A stretch of 64,000 bases of DNA, taken from the NCBI GenBank assembly GCA_950022655.1, contig OX465579.1, positions 41,023,950 through 41,087,949 on the forward strand. The letters are read 5' to 3'. A program made the position numbers and the translations under genes. Source of the stretch: Alentia gelatinosa (Eukaryota; Annelida; Polychaeta; Phyllodocida; Polynoidae). The notes beneath the pieces are model-generated. The model was not told where the DNA came from, searched no databases, and saw nothing but the letters and a program-made list of their open reading frames with translations. This document shows, piece by piece, positions 21,415 to 33,273 of this stretch (the first letter of the stretch is position 1; the number at the start of each line of letters is the position of its first letter).

Positions 21415-24400
21415 CCAAGTCCATGTCATATGGGAAATTCAATCTTGTATTAGGAATTTTGATTATAAAATCTTTCTAAAACCCTCTTGGGAATCATTGG
21501 ATTAATTACATATAACAAATCCAACATGCTTTTATTTTTAAGCATTTTAAAAATATATATTTTACTTCAAAACACCATTGTTTTGTTCCACCTGTCTGGT
21601 GCATAAACAAAAAATGCAAGATGGCCGCTAAGGAATCGCATGAAAATTTGTCAACATAATTTCGAGGTTCTACACTTTCTAGATATGTATACAACATCTT
21701 CAGGAAACCCTAACAAACCTTAATTATCAAAATAATGAACTTGTTTACTGGGTCCCTGAACCTCTTAGCTGGCATTTACAGTTGGCACATATATAGTAAA
21801 GGTTGTCATACACCATATATATAGTAAAGGGTTGGACCTTTTTGCAGCAAGTTCAATTTCTATGTGATAATTCTAACATTTAGGACTTGTCATGCTGTAT
21901 GTAAGTGCTTATGTCTGCTATGTCTATCTCTGTTCCTGTCCATCTATCAATCTGCCCGTGTGTCTCTGTCTCTTTCCCATTCTTGCTGTCTGCTTGTTAG
22001 AATCTCACTGTCTATGTTCTTGGCAGTCTGTCTCTCTCTGTGTCTCTGTCCCCATCTGTCTATTTGTAGGTATGTCTCTGATTCTGTCTCTCTGTCCGTA
22101 TTTCTATTGCTTCATCTATCCCCGTCCGATTGTATGTCTAAGTCTCTGTAACTTTCTGTTTTTATATCTGCATGAATATCTACAATCAAAGACTTTAGTT
22201 TAAGACAATCAGAATAATAGATAGTAAACTAGACTGTAATAGGAAGAATCAATGGGGCACAAAAGATTAGTACCCTCAATAATATCCCATTAGCTACTGA
22301 GTCACTATTTCCACCAGATTAATTAGGAATTCCCAAATGACACACTGTAGCAAGTCTAGGGCCAGATATAAGAAGAAGGGAGGTTGACTGGTAGAACAGG
22401 TTTGCAAGGTCTCTGACAAATCGGTCTGAATAATCAAGTCTGTCCCATCAGATATGACAGTCTGAATACAATGTATTTAGGTCTGTCCCATCAGATTTGA
22501 AAATGTAAATACCACATTTAGTCATTGTGACGAACGTGTGAGTGGTAATGGCTGACATGCGGGAGGCTTCCACTGACTCGCCACCTGGTGGCTCTTTATC
22601 ACAATTCTAACCCCATCTGACGGCTCAGGAGAGCTTCGTGACGTGACGTCACGGCTGCTGCCTCGCCGACAGGTTATACGTTGTGACCTGCATTCGCTCC
22701 AGTTTTTGGGCAATTTCCCGGAGTCCTAGCGACCCTACGATGCGGCTCCGAGCCCCAGTGCCTCAGTCCTTCTCACGCCGACCGGGTGAGTGAGTGAATG
22801 AGTGTTCACAAGATGTCATTCCGGCTGAATGGAAAAAGACGGGACGACTTCGTTGGCCAGACTGCGAGCGGCGGTATCTTTAGGATACAACCACCAGGAT
22901 GTGGTACCTGTTCGGAGTTGCTTCAACTTCAAGCAACTGACACACATCTACAAGGGACTCGCTCTGGAACGACTCCTCACGACTGCTGGGTAGCACTCTA
23001 TAACGTTGATGTACAATACAATAGTTTTTATTATGTTTCCCACCTCCCGCAAGCTTCTCCCGCGGCTCCCGCTTCCTACTCTACTCAGGAGACGCTGCAC
23101 CAGTACTGGGAGCGGTGCTGCCAGTAGCACCAAGCAGCGCCATGACTCCAAGACAATTCATAAGACAGGGGGAGTGGCTCGGGCAGCATCAGGGACCTTG
23201 CAGAGCCACCCCTGGCAGTCTGGGCTTCTCGCTCACCCTCGTCCCATCCTGCCTCCAGTACGAATTCTCTAGCTGAGACTCTCACGAGCTTGCCATCTAT
23301 ATCTCACCTATTCGTCTGTTCACTTCCATTTACACTTGTTTATCAACTGACACCTCATGTTCGAGCCACGTCCCCAGCGACGCCTTGACTTCCCCTGCGA
23401 CGCCTTTCAACTCAGTAGCTGAGACCCTCTCGAGTTTGGCATATCTTTTCTCACCTATTGTTCATCTCCAGAATGACTGAATAAATTTCTAAATTTTTTC
23501 AGCCACTCATACATTGTGTAAGTCGTTGTGACGAACGTATGAGTGGTAATGGCAGGCACGCAGGAGGCTTCCACTGACTTGCCACTTGGTGGCTCTTAAT
23601 CTCACCCCATCTGATGGCTAAGGAGAGCTTGTTGACGTGACATCACTGCTGCAGTCCCGCCTACATGCCTCTACAATTTTTACCTCCCACCCTCCCTAAA
23701 AAAACTAGGACCTAATGTTATTTCCATTTACAATGGAAGAGGGCAGTTTACCTAAATTACTTCATGGAATAGTAAGAGAATATCATAAGAATTTATGCAT
23801 TGGAGCCATCTCCTTTTTCATCTGAAATTAAGTATCAAGAATGTTTCCATAAACCTAGAGAATTAATTTGATTCTCAAGTGTCATGAACTAAATGAAACC
23901 AATTTCTAGTATTAAAATCAGTATATACATCTTAATGCATTAGAAATGTCTCTGAATCAAGTCCTATACGGGTCTGAGTATAACAGGTTCAGTAACCTGG
24001 TCAGTGGATGACGGTAAGGAGTGTGGTTGTGAGAGTTGGGGAGAAGTGCTAATATGGAGTGACTGGGTTGAAATAGAGTCATATGCCTACCCTTCCACCA
24101 ACCTCATACCTCCTTACTGGGTCTGTGTTTCCTTGAAGAGCATAGTGAATGGTCTGTCCCTTCAGATGTGGAAGTTCCAATGCTATGCAGTCAGGTGTAT
24201 CCCATCAGATTTGAAATGTACATGCATTATAAAGTGGTAGGAGAGCAGTGAGCCAGAAAAAACAGGCTCTTGAGTGTAACTAGTTGGTCAGTAAAATAGA
24301 TTGAGTGGTCGTGGGAGGGGAGGGGGTCAGGCTATTCTGACATATCTGTAGAGAGGCTTCAGGTCCAGTGTGTTATACCTAAATCTTCATCTGCCCCTAT

Positions 24401-27400
24401 CTGTTAGTAAATATGACTATTTCTCTTTGTTTATGTCCATTTTCTGTCCCCAGCTGTCTGCTTCTGTCTGTCTCCCTGGCACTATCCCTGTCTATATACT
24501 GTATATATAACTCTCTCTGTTTATATCTTTGTCTCTGTCCCTGTCTGTCCATATATATGTCATATTATATTTTTGTCTCTGTCCCTGTTGTTTTGTATGT
24601 GTGTTTGACTATTTCACTTTGTATATGTCTTTATGCATCTCTGTCTCATTGTCTCTGTCCCTCTCTGTATATGTCTGACTCTCTGTCTGTTTACCTGTCC
24701 CTGTGTGAGTCTCCCTTCTGTCTCTGTTATCATCTGCATCATTATCTGTCTCTCTGTGTCTCCCTTCCTGTCTTCATGAAAATCGATGATCAAGGGTTTC
24801 AGCAAGTCTATGGTCAAGTCTCAGGTACAAGGCGTAATGTCAGGGTTGAAGGGAGTAAAACTGGTTTGTCAGGTCTGTACAAAGTGGGTCTGAATACAAT
24901 GTATTTAGATGTGTCCCATCAGATCTGACTCTCTGAATACAGTGTATTTAAATGTGTCCCATCAGATTTGAAATATAAATATCACATTTAGACTATATTA
25001 TCATCTAATAGTTTCCTTTTCTAGTAGCAGATTACAGTAGCTTAGTGTCATTTCATAAAAGGATTGACATAGGGAATCCTTTTGTGTTCAAAACCTCTAG
25101 ATGACGTATATGAGCACATTTTCCCGCACTCAAAAAACAATTCCAGGATGGCATGTATTTTATCTCATCTACTGCTCACAATTTTTTACAGTCGTTCACC
25201 ATCTCCAGAATGACTGAATAAATTTCCCAAATTTTCCAGCCACTCCTGCATTGTGTAAGTCATTATCATCATTTAATAGTTCCCTTTTCTAGTAGCAGAT
25301 TACAGTATCCAAAGCTGTTTAATATTCAATGGTAGGATTAACATAGTGAATCCTTCGTTTCTAAAAACCTTAAAAGTTCTACTTTTAGGAACCAAGTAAG
25401 TAGCGGGGCAGAGGATATGGTAATGCTGGATACTAGGCACCTGACCATTCAACCAGGCTTTTATGGTTGGCGCATGAATAGTGAAGGGTTAGTTTTTTTC
25501 CAACATTCCAACCTCCAGACGATGTATACGAGCACGTTTTCCTGCGCTCAATAAAACGACCCCTGCACTCACCTCATTCCGTTCGAGGCGCCTTTCCGGG
25601 TGTGGTACAACTAAGCGCCAGTCAAGTTCACCCACTGCCTGTAACGCATACAGCAGCTGCCAGAACACCAATCCCACGCTGTAGATGTCGCTCCCGCGTG
25701 AGTAGTATGCAGGCGAGTGGATGACTTCGATTGGAGCCCTTCAAAAATATATATTCATCAATGTTGATATTTTTCAGTATCAACTGCGTTTGAAATATTG
25801 TAAAAAGCTCTACAAAGATAATATCCTATTCTTTTTGATGAATGTTCTATGTAAATTATTTACAGATATATCAACTCAAGCCAATAATGAAACAGCCTTC
25901 CCTTCACCCAGCCCCTTTTGTGTATTAGCAATGGTCTATGCTACTCCGCCAATTTGTGCCACTTACCATCTCAGGGAGTCAATAGGGACGCGCTCTGTAC
26001 TCAAGGTCCGACCTTCCGCGTCCAATGCGTTTTTATACAGCTTTTTACATCTGCCCAAACGCCCTATTTTTGCACGGAAATACCCCTGAAACGTCAAAAC
26101 AAAATAGCACTCCATTTAGTAAGAAATCTGGTGGCAACGACAGAGCCATAATTGTAATATATCTAAACATTGAATATTAGAGTGAATGGCGCCCTATCAC
26201 GGAGCTCATGAGACTAAGTGCTCTCCAAACCACAGTCATGCTGGTAACTCCACTTTAAATGTAACTGAATGTGAATAAGTATACGGTTAGGTCTCATCTA
26301 GCTAAGGGTCATCATGTGCAGCATTGAGTAATGTCATAACAGATTGGGAGAATAATCTAGAAAAGGCCACAAATATCAGTATCTTTTCTATATTTCTGAT
26401 ATCCTGAAATGTTACTCATCATCAATGATACTGAGAATCATCTATAAAATTTAGAGAAAATAACGGAGTGAATATAAATTGAGAAATTCTGCATTCATGA
26501 TGTCATGCTACAACAATTCAATTCCTGCTATTCGACTTGGGAAACGGAATTTAGGCAATCATCAGGTGATGAAACGGTACCAAACAAATAGAAATAAGCT
26601 CGGAAACTTACTTTCCCTTTGCCTGGGATTTCAGCTCCGACGTAGATGTACTGAGCTCGTAGGTCTGAATGAACCAGGTGATACTTTGTGTGCAGATGTT
26701 GCAGACCCTCCAACACCTGCAACATCAAATTCACCACATGCTCCACTCTGTAGTTCGCTGGGTTGTGAAGCAGGGCCTCCATCGCGTTCCCCCCAATGTC
26801 TAACTCCGTTATCTGTCAGTATAGAAATGACATTATTTAGCATTGTTAAAGAACACTGTACAGTGCATTGTTACAACACATTTATTACTGCATGTACCAT
26901 CATGTCATTTATGATGGTATCATAATTATCATCTAGCATTGATAGACATCTTATGTAGGATCACATAACTATATTTGCTCCTTTATTTGCTTGGTAACAA
27001 TTCAAAAGTTACTTTCTACATGATTGCATTACAGCTCTGTTGGTAGGGTAACTATTCTTCAGTATTTAGGCCACTGAATGTAGAATTATTGCATCTTTAC
27101 ATTATTATGCAGCACAACATGCGACGTGTCTCTTTGTTATTGAAAACAGGGTGTACTTTTATGTTGTTGCCAATATCACTATCTAATGTATACATGGTCT
27201 ATATACTGCAGCATATATATGCCTCCTAGAAACATGGATGATCCATAGATATCTTTTACACTATACCTACAAGATTAACTTGGTTTTCTATATCCAATGT
27301 TCTGCAGACGCTATCGGATTTGAGCTGCCGTAGAGACTCGATCATTTCACTCTCTTCGTCCATTTTCCTGAATACTTCTACATTCACATGTACCAGCTGC

Positions 27401-30400
27401 AAAGCAAGGGATGAAAACATTGCTCAAGATCTGGAAGTCAATGTCAGATAGAGCCTAGTTGTACATATCCAAAGAGTATGCTTTCACAGGGTATGCATGG
27501 TAACCCTCCACCTAACCTGTGTAGATCAATTATGGAGGACCTGAAAAACTCGACATTTTCGAGAGGTACTGGCAATTAAAAAAAACAACAAAAAAAAGCC
27601 TCAGAGCGATTATACTCCTTCTTTCTTGATGATTATTCATTTTCAGGATATTAGTAACAGAGAGTAATAAATGAGAAAAGATAATCATCACCTTTGGTAT
27701 TAGATATGACAACATATATTATACAGATAATTATATATGCATGTCATATCACATTTCATGGTCACTTGCCAACAGATATCTGTCAAATGTAAATAGGTTA
27801 TATAATTATTTCTATGTATCATTCACAGGGTGAATCATTATATCTGTTCATACATATATATGGTTTGGTGACTTACCCGTCCACCGTAATACCTCATACA
27901 GTCACGGGGCTGATCCGCCTCTTCCAAATCCACAATGTCTGGAGACAGGAGATGCTGAAGGACAATGATATCTGTTATAAAATACACTGGAAGGTGACAG
28001 GTGGGGCTCGGACAGCTGCTGGGTCGACCAATGGGCACGAAATCTATGCCCACTGACCCTTTCATTCTGTAGAAATAAATATAACTTGATATGACTGTCC
28101 CAGCCGGAAAGGAAAACTTTTAGTCAAAAGGTCACTTTCATATCTTAAACTGAAGCATATCATAACAGTACTGTGAAATGAATAAGCATAGCACATTTCA
28201 GCAGCAGAGATGTCGATCTAAGAACTAGGATCTGATGTCATTTTCATGTATAATGGAAGGGCGTGGTCACCTGAATTACCTCATCAAATAAAGGAAAGAG
28301 AATATCATAAGAAATTATGTATTTTTCCAAGCCATTTGTATTTGATCAAGAATCAAGTACCAAGAATGTTTCAATAAACCTAGAGTATGGATTTAATAGT
28401 TGTTCGTAAGAATCATTACAGGAATATTAATCAAGATTTAGAAATCTATATGTGTAAACCAATAGAAACTGATTACTTCATGAAACTTATTTCTGGTATT
28501 AAAATCAGTGTATCCTAAAGCATTAGACATATCTCTTAATCAAGTCCTATATGGTCTGAGTGTGACAGTCTATATGCCGAACAAATACTATTTGGAGGAG
28601 CTGATTATTTACGGGTGTCTTTCCCTGTATCTGTAATAGCTATGGTTTGAATGCTGTGTATTTAAGTCTGTCCTATCAGATACTCTGAATGCCAAAGAGA
28701 ATGGTCTATCCCATCAGATATGAAAGTTCCAATGCTATACAGGCAGGTCTGTCCCATCAGATTTGATAGTTTGAAGTGTGCATGCATTTTGAAATTATAG
28801 TGGTATCAAAGAAGTGGGCCAGAACAAACAGGCTCTTGAGTGTTCCCAGCTGCTCAGTATGAATGGGCTGACGGAAGTAAAACCCGGCTATTCAAGTGGG
28901 TTTGAATACCAAATCTGCCCAATACAGTATAGTTAGGTCTGTCTCATTGGATTTGAAAATGTAAGTACCACATAAATTTACTCATTATCATCATCATCTA
29001 ATATTTTCCTTTCCTAGTAGTAGATAACAGTAGCCATAACTAAGTGTTTATCATTTAATCGTCAAAAAGAATATAAACAAATATTTTTATTTTTAGGAAC
29101 CAAGTCAGCAGTGGGGCAGGGGATATGGTAAGGCTGGATACTGGATCATTTTAATAGGCCTTTATAGATAGCACATGGACAGTAAAAGGTTAACTTTTCT
29201 ACAGCAAGCTGGATGTCTATATGAGACGATTCAAACCGTGCTCAATAAAAGTAGTGGTACCTTGAAGGCAACAGAGCCATTGAAATGTCCAGATCCAGTC
29301 CGCTTTATCGTCTGTCTGCGGTGCTTTTCCCGGAATTCCTTGGGCGACAACTGATCAAAAGGGGACAAGATCATATAAAAAAATCTCCATGGGGAGGACG
29401 GCATTTATTCTAAAATGTACTTGTCCTAATAATAAACTCTTGATAAAGTACCAATTACATATGATACGATAAGGTATTCTAGGTTGGTTACGTGTGTTCT
29501 CCACTTAATGGTTTGCGTCTCCAACAAGTGAACACACACCTGTTGAAGAGGGTCTTCAATAATTATCAAATTCACCTGGAGGGACCAAAAAGGATCTACA
29601 ATGTTGTATCCAGGAAGCTAGAGGCTCATCGCCACAAGGGGAGATATCAACGGGTTACGAAAACAGGCCTTACCTTTGCCAGACCATCCCGTGAAAAGTT
29701 GGGGTACTTCATGCCGTGGTGTATTGCTGAAGCGGAACAGAAATGGTATTTGTAGTTATACACACAGATATTTCGGGGAGGGGGTGTATCTCTCTTTGAG
29801 GCTGATTCTCTGAATCCAGGACTATAGACAAACAAGCACACAGTGGCGTGAGTAGAACCCTGGCAGGGACCCCATAAACCAATGTCCAAGGAGCAGGAAA
29901 GATTATTTCACTGGACACTCTTAACAAGGATAACCCTATTCGAATCATAGAACTCATATGTTAGCATGAATTAATTCAGGTTATTGATTTGTATGAAATG
30001 AAAATTTATGCAATTGCCATCTACTATGATACAACAGGGAATACAATCTAAACTCTGTGTGACTAAATAATTAGAATATGACATGTATATCCTGATGATG
30101 TATCATATCATGCTACAACTGTTTAATTTATGCTACAACTGTTTAATTCTGCCATACTGCTTGTACAGCTCTGCGTACATGTAGATCAACATATCCCATA
30201 GCTTAATACCCCCTGAATAAGATTGATCCCCGGTGGCCTGTATACTTACTGTAGAGAGAGCGCCTCTCTGTGTGACAGCTGTGTGACCAGTCCAGTCGAA
30301 GGTTCCGGAGAGAGTCCAAGAAGGTGGTAATGGTCTTCCTCTGCTCCGGATTCCTTTGAAGGCCTTGTTGGATTAGGAGATTTAGGTCACTGGGTACACA

Positions 30401-33212
30401 CAGTGGTTGTTGAAGGCAGTGCCCACGCTCAATCTGACAATCAGAGTACAGGTTTCCTGTTATTGCATTCCAAGGTTCTATTTTTCACAGACTATCTTTT
30501 TATGAAAATCCAGAATGTGTTATACTGACACAGGAATAATTGTGCAAACCAATATGCAAAATGCATCATTCTTAGATGTAATAATGATAATGATAATCTG
30601 TTTCCTGATAAGTTAAATGCATGTGTAAATCGTTCTCGATATCTAACTCATTAGTTTGAACTTTGGTTTTTATGGCTCAATCATTTATCATTAAGGGAAT
30701 TTCCAAGCTATTAATTGTGAATAGATCAGCTATAAAATTAATAGTAAAAGGACCAACTGTCATTAACTGTAAGGAAACCAACTTTGTAGTGACTCAGATT
30801 AGAGACTCACCATATTGGGCACATCGACTGCCATGGAACACTCTGGGAAGGGGTGTGCTCCGTAAGTAAAAACCTCGTAGACCAGGCACCAAAACATCCA
30901 CATATCAGTAGCCAGTGACCACACCCCTTTGAGTATTGACTCGGGGTCCGACCAGCGTAGCAGCACGGAATCATCTTCGCTCGTCTCGAGGGCTTGCTCC
31001 AGACGCGCGTTCCGGTTCACTCTGCGTGCCAATGAGAAGCCAGCTAGTTTGACTATGGGCTCGCAGGGGGGGCTCTGATACTGTAGAAGCACGTTGTGGG
31101 CACAGATGTCCCTATGTACCACACCCTGCTGTGAAAGGTAAGCGAGTGCCTCACCGATGTGGATGCACTTTGTAAGCAGCTCGAGCTGTGAGATATGCAC
31201 AGGTCCCCACGATATACGCCCTTGGTGAAGGTATGCCTGGAGTGTCCCACCATTCAGGTATTCCGCCACAACATGAAGAGGAGCGACATCGGTTCCAGGG
31301 CCACAGATAAGTTTTATTATGTTCTTGTGGCGCAGCTCACCTAGCGTTGCAATCTCATTCCGTAGCATTTTGTCGTTAGGGGATATGACCGTGGGATCAA
31401 CCATGTTTTCGTCACCGTTCATCCGAGGGATTTTCACTACCACCAGGGTGGTGTAGTTCAGGCAGGCCTCAATGATGTGGGCGCTAGAGTGCTGGGTGGC
31501 AGGAGACTGGAACTCAAGCCTGTCTCCAACTCGCTCATAAACTGAAGTCAAGTGTTCCTTGATGAGGTCAACCATTCTTTTCTCATTAAACTGAAAAGAA
31601 TAATTTTCAATTAAGTGGAAAGAATGATAGAATGATGAGCAGGTGATTCTCTTTGGGAGAAAGATACGTAACCCTCATATACCTTCGATCATATAAACAT
31701 CACGTTACTACTACATGTTATAATGTTCTAGACAGGAATGAAATCACATATCTCTACATATCCTTACCCAAACGCCTATTAATGAATCCTCACCTATTCC
31801 TTGACCCAGGGAGACAAAATTTATACATACTGTGAATAATTTAGGGCGGCGATCGTAAGTTGTGTTCTCCACTGGCTCTGACATTGGGGATGAACACACA
31901 AAGAACTCCTTGTAGATGGCTTTACGAATATCCAGGTCGCAGGCTGTCAGAACAAGTGGGAGGATAATGTTTGTCAGTCCCGTCTCGAACTCTCTGATTT
32001 TATACAGGTGGGATTTCAATATGCCCATCAACCCTGGACAATCACATGGTGTCTTCACACCAAACATGGCTCCCATTCGGATATCTAGAAATTATAAGAA
32101 ATCAAATAATAATACGGTGCAATTGCGTGTCTGCCTGGTCACTGGTGGAGTAGCACCTCAAATTGAGATGGATTAGATCAGTGCTAACACTGCACGAACA
32201 TTTTACATATGAATGAGCCCGGCGTATATTAGGTATGCTTTTGCGTATTCCCTGTATGTATACGCCTCATCTGTATGCGTACATAAGCGTCCATGTTGCG
32301 GTCACAGCCGCCGCAGTCCTAGTCTGGGGGTTAGGAGTAACTGGACTCAGTCGGTGGCCACTGTGCGAAGTCCGCAACCGACCCGTAACCCCCGCCCAGA
32401 GAGGGCGGCTGTGAGGGTGGCTGTAAGGGGAAGCAGAGGACCTCAGACACACAGAGCGCAGGCCGGGCAGGGGCCGAGCGGCCGGGGAACAGGGCTTCAC
32501 TGAGAGTGGAGGGTGAGACACTACCAACACAAGGGGGGGGGGGGGGGGGGGCGGCGAGGCCGAACTTGTGCAATACTGTACGAAATGTGCAATACTGTAC
32601 AAGTGCGTGACATAGCATTGCCCTCATACGCTGGCGTGAAATACGGGCGTATATTTTTGAAATCAAGTCGATTTACAGCCGATACATGCACTTCCGCGAT
32701 GGCGTATATAGCAACAAACTGGTGGTTTTCGCGCAGTGGATATGTGCCAGCCCGTACGGGCTCTCAAAAAAACAACTCACCATGTTGGAATGAAAGGAAA
32801 ATTATTGGGAATCCCTAAACCTCTCTTCCACCAGTCAAAATAGGTTAATGATATATGATGTTTCTGACATGAAATATATGTTTGCAATGGGCTGGGCCTC
32901 CCATTCAGCGACACCTCCTGGTAAAGTTATTAAAGATGTTGGTAGAAATGCTAGATTTTCAACCGTTTACACCTGTCATTTCGCATATGCAAATTGATAT
33001 ACATATTGTATTCTTCTTAACTAACAGTCGATTTGAATGTTATAAAAACACATAATTTGAAACTGCACATATTATCCACCATGATATATTTTGAATTATC
33101 TTGTACACCAAATGTCACCATTTTCTAATGATTATCTGTAACAAAGACTGACACTGCGCCACTTTGTTTACAACCTACTGCAATGCTCGATCCTTGAGTG
33201 TGGCATCCTCTA

Positions 33213-33273
<61 letters not shown>

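Larger units (their letters stand above)
18921..25572 (-). other. Intron 17 of the TIR-pseudokinase gene (6.7 kb), repeat-filled
   Basis: No exon was found. It contains TCTGTCTC-rich tracts (about 19855-19930, 21890-22160, 24410-24780), a tandem 960-bp duplication, an LTR-like element and copies of an intron-resident repeat with the word GTCTGTCCCATCAGAT. Confidence 0.7.

Noticed and set aside
20237..21505. Duplicate 104- and 102-aa open frames in the 960-bp repeats
   Set aside because: They contain a poly-Ile run from (ATT)n and lie in an intron repeat; no homology.
22798..23127. 109-aa frame inside the LTR-like element as a gag protein
   Set aside because: No zinc knuckle, no gag motif and no supporting neighbours.
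26631..26843. Minus-strand 70-aa frame over the kinase exon 14
   Set aside because: It is a frame shadow; the frame giving HLVHSDLRAQ has the kinase motifs and correct splice phases.
27954..28066. Upstream acceptor TTTCTACAG|AATGAAA for exon 12
   Set aside because: In phase 0 it meets a stop, and the other frame needs an unseen phase-2 donor; the acceptor at 27954 fits without extra assumptions.
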